Of a stretch of DNA of 33,456 nt, positions 1 to 7,663 are shown in pieces (position 1 is the stretch's first letter; every line of letters begins with the position of its first letter). A program made the position numbers and the translations under genes. The notes below the pieces were generated by a model. It had not been told where the DNA came from and did not search any database. It was given only the letters and a program-made list of their open reading frames with translations. The DNA is from Treponema sp. (GTDB lineage: Bacteria; Spirochaetota; Spirochaetia; Treponematales; Breznakiellaceae): positions 1 to 33,456 of the forward strand of contig JAITIK010000140.1 of assembly GCA_031279555.1 (NCBI GenBank). The letters run 5' to 3'.

Positions 1-821
1 ACGGCGGCGTCCCCTGCCCAGGAAGGCTTTGCCCCGGCGGTTTTTGCCGCAGGCTTTTGCGCCGCCTGGGCTTTTGCGGCCTGCGCTTTTTCCCGCTCGC
101 TCAAGGAACGTATCACCTGCATAAACTGTTCCAGCGCCTGTTCCGCGCCGGGACCGTCGGCGGAAATGGTCAGGCGGTCCCCCGCCTTGAGCCCCAAATG
201 CAGAAGCGCCACCAGTTTTCGCGGATCGGCGCTCTTTTTGTCATGCCGTACCCGCATGACCGCAGTGGATTCTTTGGCGGTTTCCGACCAAACCAGGCCG
301 GGCCGTGCGTGAAGCCCCGCCGGATAATCCAAAACCCAGTCCCGGGAAAGCGCAAAATCCGGTAAAGCCTCGTCTTCCCCTTCCGCTCGATCAAGGAAGG
401 CGGCCTTCAATTCCGATTCGTCCCGGGTTTTGCTAAGCCGGTCCATTTTGCTCTCGTCCTGTAAAAGGCCGGTCATCTGCCGCAGGATGGAGATATGGCT
501 ATCCCCCGCGGCGGCAATGGCGACAATGAGGGTGGCGGTGTTACCCTGTCCCCAATCAACCCCCGACGGCGCCTGAAGAACCACCAGCCCGTCTCGTTTC
601 ACCATACCTTTGTCTTCCAAAGCGCCATGGGGAATCGCCAGGCCCGCGCCCAGCCAGGTGTTGCCGGTTTTTTCCCGTTTCAACATACTCTGTTCATACC
701 TCTTCTCCACGCAGCCTGCGGAAAAAAGAAGGGCGCAGGCCTCATGGAGCGCCTCCTCTTTCGTGGAAAATGCCATGCCAAGCCTCATGATCAGCTCGGC
801 TCCCCGGTTTTCGTCACTCAT
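1..821 (-). CDS. PTS EIIA-HPr fusion protein, probably a multiphosphoryl transfer protein (partial)
   Basis: The frame opens at an ATG at 821, preceded by a good GGAGG, and runs off the window start after 273 codons. Residues 1-150 resemble a fructose/nitrogen-type EIIA domain, with the phospho-acceptor histidine expected at His65 in the motif IPHG. Residues 158-245 form an HPr domain with GLHARP and active His171. An Ala/Pro/Lys-rich linker (about 246-272) then leads out of the window. In known proteins of this layout an Enzyme I domain often follows, so this may be a multiphosphoryl transfer protein that carries phosphate from PEP to sugar-specific EIIB domains in the cytoplasm. That last part is inference, because the C-terminus is not visible. 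The residue matching the regulatory Ser46 of HPr appears to be Lys202, so HPr-kinase control looks unlikely. It lies 18 nt behind a small exported-protein gene and probably shares its promoter. Confidence 0.9.
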   Translation of the reverse strand, partial: MSDENRGAELIMRLGMAFSTKEEALHEACALLFSAGCVEKRYEQSMLKREKTGNTWLGAGLAIPHGALEDKGMVKRDGLVVLQAPSGVDWGQGNTATLIVAIAAAGDSHISILRQMTGLLQDESKMDRLSKTRDESELKAAFLDRAEGEDEALPDFALSRDWVLDYPAGLHARPGLVWSETAKESTAVMRVRHDKKSADPRKLVALLHLGLKAGDRLTISADGPGAEQALEQFMQVIRSLSEREKAQAAKAQAAQKPAAKTAGAKPSWAGDAA

Positions 822-839
822 AATCGCCTCCTATAGAAT

Positions 840-1031
840 CTATTGGCCTATAACTAAGGTCTTATCCCCTGTCTTAACGGGCGCGGAAAATTGTTTTTTA
901 AGCGACCATTGGTTGTTGGCTTCGCTTCCCCAGTCATTATACGGCAGTTCAAGCTGCGTCACTGATTGAGACCACGCTCCTACAACAACCCCAATAAAAA
1001 GAACCGTCCCGAAAAGCAAAAGTTTTTTCAT
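840..1031 (-). CDS. Small exported protein of unknown function, 63 aa
   Basis: This 63-residue ORF starts at an ATG at 1031 with a strong SD (GGAGG, 7 nt upstream). It opens with a clear signal peptide: MKK, a hydrophobic core to about residue 20, then GAWSQ as a plausible signal peptidase I site. The mature part would be only about 42 residues, polar, with a Trp in NDW and another in NQW. I recognise no family. It lies directly upstream of the PTS fusion gene and downstream of a TATAAT -10 box flanked by two perfect dyads, so it is probably the first gene of that operon. A second, broken copy of its first 12 codons lies at 1434-1472. Confidence 0.6.
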   Translation of the reverse strand: MKKLLLFGTVLFIGVVVGAWSQSVTQLELPYNDWGSEANNQWSLKKQFSAPVKTGDKTLVIGQ

Positions 1032-1045
1032 ATAAAAACCTCCAT

Positions 1046-1101
1046 TCTTTGGATCGATGTTCCAAAGACCCTAAATTATATAGGTATGGCCACGCCATAC
1101 C
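1046..1101 (-). promoter_or_regulatory. Promoter and two dyads ahead of the small exported protein / PTS operon
   Basis: On the minus strand a TATAAT hexamer lies at 1080-1075. Just upstream is a perfect 8-bp inverted repeat, GGTATGGC / GCCATACC with a 3-nt loop (1083-1101), which would sit between -10 and -35 and resembles an operator. Just downstream a second perfect 8-bp dyad, TCTTTGGA / TCCAAAGA with a 7-nt loop (1046-1068), would form a hairpin at the very 5' end of the transcript, ahead of the GGAGG. No good -35 is visible at 17 nt, which fits a regulator-dependent promoter. Confidence 0.5.
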
Positions 1102-1259
1102 GCCAAGCCGCCCGCCACACGGACGGACGGATAAAGCCAGAAGAAAAATGCTGGGAGAAAAAGATAGAAAGCGAGATGGAAATATGCCCCGCCTCTTGCG
1201 AATCGCCGGATGGCTTGCTTGTAGAGTGATCGCTATTTTTGGGAGCGTAAGAAATTAGT

Positions 1260-1337
1260 TTAAAATAATGGGGGGGGGGGGGGGGTCAATCCGCCAATGG
1301 CGGCGGCGCGGCTATTCAAATAGTACGTCTTTTTCAT
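1260..1337 (-). CDS. Leader ORF running into a poly-C tract (unit A)
   Basis: The ORF has 25 codons plus stop. An ATG at 1337 gives an 18-residue leader (MKKTYY... GGLT), then five prolines encoded by the C tract, then Leu-Phe-stop. An AAGGAG lies 15 nt upstream, a long spacing. An in-frame ATG five codons earlier abuts the SD and is less likely. If the tract had 15 C instead of 16, the frame would stay open for 64 more codons, to a TAA at 1078-1076. That extension does not resemble a known protein. The layout matches the units at 11136 and 18979. The peptide itself has no recognisable function. Confidence 0.4.
   Translation of the reverse strand: MKKTYYLNSRAAAIGGLTPPPPPLF
1270..1285. repeat. 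Homopolymer G(16)/C(16) tract, unit A
   Basis: Sixteen consecutive G on the plus strand, read as C in the leader ORF on the minus strand. Tracts of this length are prone to slipped-strand mispairing and are typical of contingency loci. Confidence 0.95.
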
Positions 1338-1383
1338 TTTGCGCTTATGCATCTCCTTTTGAAAGGTTTTTTGTTAATCAAAA

Positions 1384-1412
1384 ATACTATATCATTTTCA
1401 GACGATTGTAAA
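1384..1412 (-). promoter_or_regulatory. Sigma-70-like promoter of leader unit A
   Basis: On the minus strand TTTACA (1412-1407), a 17-nt spacer and TAGTAT (1389-1384) stand about 47 nt upstream of the leader ATG. The -10 hexamer is the same as at the methyltransferase unit (19034-19029). The stretch from -10 to SD resembles that of unit B, ending in TTTCAAAAGGAG versus CTTCAAAAGGAG. Confidence 0.45.
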
Positions 1413-1433
1413 ATATGTTTTTTTCAATACTTT

Positions 1434-1472
1434 TCAAAAAAGAACCGTCCCTAAAAGCAAAAACATCTTCAT
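1434..1472 (-). pseudogene. Relic copy of the start of the small exported-protein gene
   Basis: Reading minus from an ATG at 1472 gives MKMFLLLGTVLF then TGA. This is nearly identical to the first 12 residues of the exported protein at 1031 (MKKLLLFGTVLF). The nucleotide match includes GGGACGGTTCTTTTT and extends into the upstream TCTCCAT/CCTCCAT region. The two copies are direct repeats about 440 bp apart and bracket leader unit A. Confidence 0.6.
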
Positions 1473-1485
1473 TAAAATCTCCATA

Positions 1486-1744
1486 AAACTTGTTTTATGA
1501 CACTCTTTATCAGTATCAAAAGTATATCTCTATTTTTTGAAACCGTCAACTCCTTTTTTCAGATTTTTTTCGACAGCAACCTGAACTTTAAACAGGATTC
1601 TTGCCTTCCGGAGTCTGATATACGGCGACATACGATATTTCATCTAAGCTGCGGACGCCATTAAGCGGGAGTAAAGTGACTTTGGAGCGGACTTGATTAC
1701 GATCTCCTCTTGCAAATGCGCCGCAAGCCCGGTGAGCCGCTGTA
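1486..1744. other. Intergenic stretch without a supported gene
   Basis: The stretch is AT-rich to about 1560, then of average composition. A minus-strand frame (about 1588-1770) reads like coding sequence, ending in VAVYQTPEGKNPV, but it has no start outside lepA and no recognisable homology. It may be a gene relic. Nothing else is supported here. Confidence 0.3.
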
Positions 1745-1773
1745 TTGACTTCTGGCGTCTTTTCCGCTATTGT
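1745..1773 (+). promoter_or_regulatory. lepA promoter placing the start point at the ATG
   Basis: TTGACT (1745-1750), a 17-nt spacer and TATTGT (1768-1773). The lepA ATG follows at 1781, 7 nt after the -10, so transcription would begin at or one base before the start codon. No Shine-Dalgarno sequence precedes the ATG, which agrees with a leaderless mRNA. Confidence 0.45.
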
Positions 1774-1780
1774 ATAGAAA

Positions 1781-3583
1781 ATGAAAACAAACTTTATCCG
1801 TAATTTTTGCATCATCGCCCATATAGACCATGGGAAGTCGACCCTGGCGGACAGGCTTATCCAGAAGGGCAAGCTGGTGGAAGATCGCAACTTTCAGGAT
1901 CAGATACTCGACACCATGGACATTGAGCGGGAACGGGGCATCACCATCAAAAGTCAGGCGGTCGCCATTCCGTACACCGCGAAAGACGGCGCGACATATA
2001 CATTGAATCTTATCGACACGCCCGGACACGTTGACTTCACCTACGAGGTGAGCCGCGCCATCAACTCCTGTGAAGGCGCGTTGCTGCTGATTGACGCCAG
2101 TCAGGGCGTACAGGCGCAAACGCTCTCCAACATGTACCTGGCGCTTGAGCATAACCTTGAAATAGTACCGGTCATCAACAAAATAGACATGCTGGCGGCG
2201 GATATTCCCGGTACGAAAGAGCAGATCACCCGCGATTTGGGGCTTGACGGCGAAAAAGCTCTCCTTGTGTCGGCGCGACAGGGCGCGGGCGTTGACGAGC
2301 TTTTTGAAGCCATTGTGCGCCAGATTCCGCCGCCAAGCGGCGATACCGACGCGCCTTTGCGCGCCCTCATCTTCGACTGCCACTACGATCCCTACCGGGG
2401 CGTGGTGGTACACCTTCGCGTTTTTGACGGAACCCTTCGTTGCGGCATGAAGATACGGTTTATGAACAACAATTCCGAATATGACATAGAAGGTCTTGGC
2501 GTGTTCAAATTGGCGCTTGTCAGGCAGGATGAATTGAGCGCGGGCGATGTGGGCTATTTTCTTGCGGGCGTCAAGACCGTAAGCGATGTACGGGTGGGCG
2601 ACACGGTGACAAGCGCGGAGAACCCGTGCGAAAAGCCGCTTCCGGGCTTCCGCGAGGTGAAGCCTGTGGTATTTTCATCAATATACCCCGTTGACAGCAA
2701 CGACTATGAGGAGCTTAAAACTAGCCTTGAAAAACTCAAATTAAATGACGCTTCGCTTATTTACGAGAAAGACTCGTCAGCCGCACTCGGATTCGGCTTT
2801 CGATGCGGCTTTCTGGGGCTTTTGCATCTTGAGGTGATAGAAGAGCGGCTTGAGCGCGAGTTCAATCAATCGGTGATTTTCACCGCGCCTTCGGTGAAGT
2901 ACCGTGTGAAACTGCACGACGAGGAAGAGATTTTTGTCGACAACCCCACCGAATACCCTGAGGAAGGGCGCGTTGAGAGCGCCGAGGAGCCGTATATCCG
3001 GGCGTCCATCATCACGCCTACTGACTTTTTGGGCAATATTATGACGCTCTGCATTGAGAAACGCGGCGTTCAGACCAATATGAGTTACCTTGATGAAAAA
3101 CGGGTGGAACTGTTCTACGACATGCCCCTTGCCGAAGCGCTTTTTGATTTCTACGACAGATTGAAAAGCATAAGCCGGGGTTACGCCTCCTTTGACTACG
3201 ATGTTACGGACTATAGGCCCACTGAGCTTGCCAAACTCGACATCCTTCTTAATGGCAAGGCGGTGGACGCGCTGTCTCAACTGGTATTCCGTCCCAACGC
3301 CTATAACCGAGCCCGCATCGTGTGTGAGCGGCTTAGAGACGAAATACCGCGTCAGCAGTTTAAAATCCCCATTCAGGGCGCTATTGGCAGCCAGATCATC
3401 GCCCGCGAGACCGTGAACGCGCTGCGCAAAGATGTGCTTGCCAAGTGTTATGGCGGCGACATCACCCGCAAGCGGAAACTGCTGGAGAAACAAAAAGAAG
3501 GCAAGAAGCGTATGCGCATGGTCGGCGATGTGGAGTTGCCCCAGAGCGCGTTTCTGGCGGTGTTAAAAAACAAGGACGAGTAG
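1781..3583 (+). CDS. lepA: Elongation factor 4 (LepA), ribosome-associated GTPase
   Basis: This 600-residue translational GTPase has the usual LepA length. G1 is AHIDHGKST (13-21), G3 is DTPGHVDF (79-86), G4 is NKID (133-136), and SARQG is the G5 region. The EF-G-like domains follow, then the LepA-specific C-terminal domain with the basic tail (RKRKLLEKQKEGKKRMR). LepA binds the ribosome and acts on stalled or mis-translocated complexes and on initiation or assembly. The membrane or stress link known in other bacteria is not visible here. The start is the first ATG giving the canonical N-terminus. There is no SD and a promoter lies directly upstream, suggesting leaderless translation. The gene stands alone, convergent with the PEGA-protein gene 29 bp downstream. 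Confidence 0.97.
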   Translation: MKTNFIRNFCIIAHIDHGKSTLADRLIQKGKLVEDRNFQDQILDTMDIERERGITIKSQAVAIPYTAKDGATYTLNLIDTPGHVDFTYEVSRAINSCEGALLLIDASQGVQAQTLSNMYLALEHNLEIVPVINKIDMLAADIPGTKEQITRDLGLDGEKALLVSARQGAGVDELFEAIVRQIPPPSGDTDAPLRALIFDCHYDPYRGVVVHLRVFDGTLRCGMKIRFMNNNSEYDIEGLGVFKLALVRQDELSAGDVGYFLAGVKTVSDVRVGDTVTSAENPCEKPLPGFREVKPVVFSSIYPVDSNDYEELKTSLEKLKLNDASLIYEKDSSAALGFGFRCGFLGLLHLEVIEERLEREFNQSVIFTAPSVKYRVKLHDEEEIFVDNPTEYPEEGRVESAEEPYIRASIITPTDFLGNIMTLCIEKRGVQTNMSYLDEKRVELFYDMPLAEALFDFYDRLKSISRGYASFDYDVTDYRPTELAKLDILLNGKAVDALSQLVFRPNAYNRARIVCERLRDEIPRQQFKIPIQGAIGSQIIARETVNALRKDVLAKCYGGDITRKRKLLEKQKEGKKRMRMVGDVELPQSAFLAVLKNKDE

Positions 3584-3612
3584 GCGTGGCGGCGGCGGCG
3601 TTACCCGCCGTT

Positions 3613-5205
3613 TCACTTCACTATCACCGGTGAATTTTTGTTTGCCGTAGAAAAATACAAAACCGCGTTGAAGATCGTAAACCCGATCGCTGTACCCGCC
3701 GCAATGGTCGCGCCTATCGAAACGGGAAGCCATGCATTCGCGTCCAGTGAGGATCGGCCTTGGATGGCGGCTCCGAGCATGCCGCTGTCGCCTCCCCACA
3801 GGGCGTCCATGCCGACGACCAAGGCGACGGGTAGTGTCAGCCAAAACAAACCGTACGACAGGTATAGCCTGTCCTTGGCTCTTTCAACAGGTTTTTTTTC
3901 AGGATCCGGCAACACTCGCGTCTTCACTATCGCCATGTCTGTTCTTGAGTCAACAATAACAGTTCCAGCCGTCTTATTTATGGTTCCGTCAAGCCCTATT
4001 TGATCGCTTTCTAGCCGGTAATAAGTGAACGCGCCGGACATTACATCAAGCGTCAGCGGCGTCTGCCCCACATAGAGCGCGCCTTGGTAAACCGCAGCCG
4101 TCTGTTCTGAGAATAGGGTGGGGGTAAATACCGCCCATCTTGATTTGGCTTGAGGCGTCAGCGCGGTAAAAGAAAACGGAGCAAACGTGATGAGGGGGAG
4201 GGTGAAGGATACTTCAGTTTGCTCGCCTTCGTTAAGCTCAAGGGAAACGGAAGCGGTTTCCCTTGAGCTTGCGGACGCGGTGACAGTCACTTCCCCAGGT
4301 GAATGTTCAAAGCCGGAAATCTCACCTGTTCCGGCAAAGGTTTCATTGACAAAAAGAGCGGCGTCAGGGGCGTCCGCGTCAACCGCAAGCAGCGCGGGCG
4401 CAATGCCGGAAAGCGCCGCGGTAAGATCGCCGGCAAGCTCTTTAACGGCGTTGGCCATTTGATCGGATGAAAACAGGATGCTGTCTTCATATGAATAAGA
4501 ATTGCTGTACAGAGTGTACGCCTTCAATGTAAGGTACATGCGGCCTTGAAAGAGCGTAATAGCGCCCGTTAAAAAGCCGTCTATTTTTTGCTGAACACAA
4601 AAGGCGAATTCTCTGCCGGTTTCAGGCGGTTTGGGATATGTTTCCTTCATGTTAGCCTCAATTAAGGTAAAAACCGGATCCCGCGCAATAAGCGGCGCCT
4701 CGACGGCCGCTTTCTCAAAAGCGTCCCGTAATTTCTCTATGTCGCTGTTTATGGTTTTGAGAGATTTTTTGTATTTCCATGCCGGATCGCCGAGGAATAG
4801 AAGTTGATCGCGCTGAGTCCATTTATCGGCTATAGCTTTTGCCGCGGCCGCTTTGCTTTTTTCCCACGCCGCGTTTTCATAGTATGCGTATTCTTCCACG
4901 CCGCGCCGCCGTTTCTTTATGGAATTCAACATTAAAACAAATTCACGCTGGACAAACTCCCCGATGATCTGATGTTCCGGCGGAAGCGCCGATATGTCAA
5001 ACGCCGTCACCGCAAAGCCCCATTCGGGATTCAGCGGCGCGGGATCGGCTTCTGCGGCCGCTTTCGCATGAAGCGATGATGCGGAACAAAAAAGAAGGAG
5101 AAAAAAAAGAACGATGTGATAAAGGAGGAACGCCGTCTTCACAGCATACGGTATATACGATAAACCGGCGGTTTTATTCTTCCATTCCCAAGCTCGAACT
5201 CCCAT
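3613..5205 (-). CDS. PEGA-domain envelope protein with C-terminal membrane segments
   Basis: This is a 530-residue protein from an ATG at 5205, 16 nt after the prfB stop. An upstream in-frame start at 5244 would overlap prfB and is less likely. A hydrophobic segment near residues 25-45 ends in SSLHA, a probable signal peptide or anchor. The middle is helical and lysine-rich. Around residues 280-350 a PEGA-like beta domain is suggested by ALFVNETFAGTGEI followed by a PGEVTVTA strand pattern. Two hydrophobic segments near the C-terminus (LFWLTLPVALVVGM and IGATIAAGTAIGFTIFNAVL) suggest membrane anchoring. PEGA proteins are common in spirochaete envelopes and are thought to bind surface structures. 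The precise job is unknown. The gene probably forms an operon with prfB. Confidence 0.7.
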   Translation of the reverse strand: MGVRAWEWKNKTAGLSYIPYAVKTAFLLYHIVLFFLLLFCSASSLHAKAAAEADPAPLNPEWGFAVTAFDISALPPEHQIIGEFVQREFVLMLNSIKKRRRGVEEYAYYENAAWEKSKAAAAKAIADKWTQRDQLLFLGDPAWKYKKSLKTINSDIEKLRDAFEKAAVEAPLIARDPVFTLIEANMKETYPKPPETGREFAFCVQQKIDGFLTGAITLFQGRMYLTLKAYTLYSNSYSYEDSILFSSDQMANAVKELAGDLTAALSGIAPALLAVDADAPDAALFVNETFAGTGEISGFEHSPGEVTVTASASSRETASVSLELNEGEQTEVSFTLPLITFAPFSFTALTPQAKSRWAVFTPTLFSEQTAAVYQGALYVGQTPLTLDVMSGAFTYYRLESDQIGLDGTINKTAGTVIVDSRTDMAIVKTRVLPDPEKKPVERAKDRLYLSYGLFWLTLPVALVVGMDALWGGDSGMLGAAIQGRSSLDANAWLPVSIGATIAAGTAIGFTIFNAVLYFSTANKNSPVIVK

Positions 5206-5221
5206 TTTCTCATATACCCGC

Positions 5222-6329
5222 TCATTTCTTCTCATTCCATGCAAAACGCAGATACTCCTCTATAAAAAGGTCTATGTCTCCATCCATTACGGCTTGAATA
5301 TTGCCCATCTCAGCCTTGGTACGGGTGTCTTTCACCATAGTGTAGGGCTGGAACACATACGAGCGTATCTGGCTGCCGAAGGAAATGTCTTTTTTTTCTT
5401 GAGCGAACCGCTCGTTGTCTTTTTCCTTTTCCGCCCTGTAATATTCGTAAAGCCGCGCCTTGAGCATGCTCAAGGCGGTCGCGCGGTTCATGGTTTGGCT
5501 ACGCTCGCTCTGGCACGCTACCACAATGCCCGTCGGCAAGTGGGTGAAGCGCACTGCGCTGTCCGTTTTGTTGACATGCTGGCCGCCCGCGCCGCCGGAA
5601 CGGTACGTATCCACGCGCAGGTCTTCGGGGTGAACATCCACTTCAATAGAATCGTCAAGTACTGGAAAAACATAACAAGATGCGAACGATGTGTGCCGCC
5701 GCGCGTTTGCGTCAAACGGCGAAATCCTCACCAACCGGTGAACGCCGGACTCGCCCTTGAGAAAGCCGTAGGCGTAGTCGCCTTCGATTTTGCACGTGGC
5801 GCTCTTTATACCGCCCTCGGCTTCGAGCCTGTCCACTTCCTCAATGGAGAACCCCTTGCGTTCAGCCCAGCGCAGGTACATGCGGTAGAGCATCTGCGAC
5901 CAGTCGCAGGCTTCGGTGCCTCCCGCGCCGGCGTGAATGGTGAGAAAGCACCCGTTTTTGTCAACCTCACCGGACATAAGCTCAAACAGATTTTGTCTTT
6001 CAAACTGCGCGGACAGGACTTTTAACGCCGCCTCTATTTCAGGCGATTGGGATTCGTCTTTTTCCTCGCACGAAAGTTCATACAGCGTCTCAAGATCATC
6101 AGCGGCGGCTTTGATCGCCTTCCACGGCTCATAACGGGCTTTGAGGGCTTTCAATTCCCCCATGGTCTTTTCCGCAACCGCTTGATCGTTCCAAAAATCG
6201 GGCGCGCCCGATTTTTTTTCTATATCAGCAATGCGATCCGCAAATGAAGCGTCTTCAAAGACGCCTCCATGTATCATAGATTTTTGCCCGCAACGTTTCG
6301 ACGGGCGTTCCTAATTCGCTTAACAACAT
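5222..6329 (-). CDS. prfB: Peptide chain release factor 2, made by programmed +1 frameshift
   Basis: RF2 releases peptides at UAA and UGA. The GGQ catalytic motif (SGGAGGQHVNK) and the SPF stop-recognition tripeptide (VRISPFDANARR) are both present. A frame starting at an ATG at 6277 would lack the N-terminus. Reading from an ATG at 6329, 24 codons end in CTT followed by an in-frame TGA (6257-6255). A +1 slip on CTT gives GAA GAC GCT, which joins exactly to the rest. The product would be 368 residues, the normal RF2 length. A GGAGG lies three bases before CTT, as in the autoregulatory site of E. coli prfB, where low RF2 allows the shift. No SD precedes 6329, and a promoter lies 6 nt upstream. 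The PEGA-protein gene follows. Confidence 0.95.
6255..6268 (-). promoter_or_regulatory. prfB +1 recoding site
   Basis: On the minus strand GGAGG (6268-6264) is followed by three bases and then CTT TGA (6260-6255). This is the established RF2 autoregulation signal: an internal SD stimulates a +1 slip of tRNA-Leu when UGA is decoded slowly. Confidence 0.93.
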
Positions 6330-6335
6330 GGTCGT

Positions 6336-6364
6336 ATCGTATCAATTTTTCGCCACTTTGTAAA
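6336..6364 (-). promoter_or_regulatory. prfB promoter adjacent to the start codon
   Basis: On the minus strand TTTACA (6364-6359), a 17-nt spacer and TACGAT (6341-6336). The ATG at 6329 begins 7 nt after the -10, so the predicted transcript has no 5' leader. Confidence 0.4.
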
Positions 6365-6651
6365 CAGCGGTTGGAGCGATGAACATTGTCCGCGAGATAG
6401 TACGCCCGCTCCTTAAAATTTGATATGACGAACTTTTTTCAAAACACGAATTTTCGATTGAAAAATGGACTAGAGTTTGTCGCGCTTCGCGCATAAAATC
6501 TCAAGAAATAGCCTTTAAGGCGATTTTTTGCCTTGAAAACTGCCATCGAACCAAAGATTCGCAACAACCCGCTAATCGTGGTTTTTGCGGTACAAAATGG
6601 CGCGAAATCCTACAAATGCAACAGGCTGTCAGGCGCTTTTTCCACTTAAAT
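6365..6651. other. Intergenic region between prfB and the response regulator
   Basis: No supported gene. Small palindromes are present (GCGCTTCGCGC near 6483, and AAGGC/GCCTT at 6517-6534), none followed by a convincing U-run in the needed orientation. Confidence 0.4.
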
Positions 6652-7035
6652 CTAGAGGTGGATTTTCAAATTGAAAACATCTCTGATCGTTTCACACAAA
6701 TCTTCGGGTAAAAAAGGTTTTACGATGTACGCTACAGCTCCCATGCCCAGCGCCTTGTCTATAATTTCCTGTTCCGCGCTAGAAGAAATAAAAATAACCG
6801 GAATGTTTTTATATTCTGTTCTTGTTGTATAGATGGTTTCCAGAAAATCAAAACCTGACATTCCGGGCATTTCTATATCCAAAAGAATAAGATTTACCTC
6901 GGTTAAACGAAGCGCCGTCCACGCCGCGCTTGCGGTTTTGGCAAGCCGTACATCATAATCAGTACCCAGAATACTGAGGAGACTCTCAAGTATTTCAGGC
7001 GAATCATCAACTGCCAGAATCGTTTTTTCATCCAT
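6652..7035 (-). CDS. Single-domain response regulator (CheY-like)
   Basis: This 127-residue protein consists of one receiver domain and no output domain. The acidic pair is Asp10/Asp11, the phospho-acceptor is Asp53 (LLDIEMPG), Ser84-86 sit at the Thr/Ser switch position, and Lys106 is in VKPF. Such proteins relay phosphate to a partner protein or act as diffusible signals in the cytoplasm. The start at 7035 has an SD (TTGAGGT). A membrane histidine kinase lies 0.6 kb upstream on the same strand, separated by gene debris and a terminator, so pairing with it is plausible but not shown. Confidence 0.9.
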   Translation of the reverse strand: MDEKTILAVDDSPEILESLLSILGTDYDVRLAKTASAAWTALRLTEVNLILLDIEMPGMSGFDFLETIYTTRTEYKNIPVIFISSSAEQEIIDKALGMGAVAYIVKPFLPEDLCETIRDVFNLKIHL

Positions 7036-7199
7036 GATATTACCTCAAGACACACGATTCATTATAACGCCAAGCCCTTTGCTTTTCAAGCGCCCCGCCA
7101 TAGTTCTCCTTGATGCGGTGGAGTTGGCGGCAGGGCTGCAAAATGTGAGTGTAGTGAGCCGCGCCTTCTTCACCACCGGAATGCATTGTGTTTTGTTGG

Positions 7200-7382
7200 T
7201 TAATACTCGCAGACAACGCTTTGCCTGCCAATGAAAAACAACGCTTCAACAGTCGTAAATTTTAAGATGCAAAACAGCGGATCGCCTTTTTCAGTGATAG
7301 AGGCAAGCTGCGCCGATTCACAGCGTTCAAGCATCTTCGCAGCCTTTCTTTCTATTTCCGTATGAAGAACAAATTTGTCCAT
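7200..7382 (-). pseudogene. Fragment resembling the N-terminus of a pyridoxamine-phosphate-oxidase-like (FMN split-barrel) protein
   Basis: From an ATG at 7382, 60 residues read MDKFVLHTEIERKAAKMLERCESAQ and then LASITEKGDP. This follows the opening helix and first strand of small flavin-binding split-barrel proteins (the usual pattern is kaxxLLexcexxxLASIxexGyP). It stops after about 60 residues, whereas family members run to 130 or more. Just upstream, a different minus-strand frame (about 7383-7530) also looks coding and contains LALVVDDAMEAIHFKE, which may be another relic. The stretch 7036-7199 shows no recognisable gene. Confidence 0.4.
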
Positions 7383-7564
7383 AACAGATACAATTGCACA
7401 GACGCCCTCCTTTGCTTTCTTTAAAATGGATCGCTTCCATCGCATCGTCGACCACCAGCGCCAAAACAGCGTTCTTCCATGCTGTAACAAAGCGCGATAT
7501 ATCCGAATCTTTCCTAAACGCGCCTTATAGCGTCAATTTTTGGGAAAGCTACTTTAGATGTACA

Positions 7565-7590
7565 AAAAAGCGGGCTTTAGACCGCTTTTT
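7565..7590 (-). terminator. Bidirectional hairpin terminator downstream of the histidine kinase
   Basis: AAAAAGCGG, an 8-nt loop, then CCGCTTTTT: a perfect 9-bp stem with A- and T-runs on both flanks. It lies 74 bp beyond the kinase stop codon. Confidence 0.75.
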
Positions 7591-7594
7591 CGAA

Positions 7595-7659
7595 AGCTTT
7601 TCTCAAAAACAACCCGAACGCAAGTTCGCTGAATGCAAGTTCGCGTTTTGGGAAAAGCT
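7595..7659. repeat. Palindromic repeat of the TTTCCCAAAAC family
   Basis: An imperfect inverted repeat, AGCTTTTCTCAAAAAC (7595-7610) and GTTTTGGGAAAAGCT (7645-7659), encloses two direct copies of GCAAGTTCGC. A further half-site, TTTTTGGGAAAGCT, is at 7537-7550. Related palindromes are at 12841-12952 and 18256-18289. Confidence 0.55.
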
Positions 7660-7663
7660 CATA

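Noticed and set aside
5222-6277. prfB as a 351-residue protein starting at 6277
   Set aside because: The frame upstream continues through the standard CTT-TGA recoding site to an ATG at 6329, restoring the usual RF2 length.
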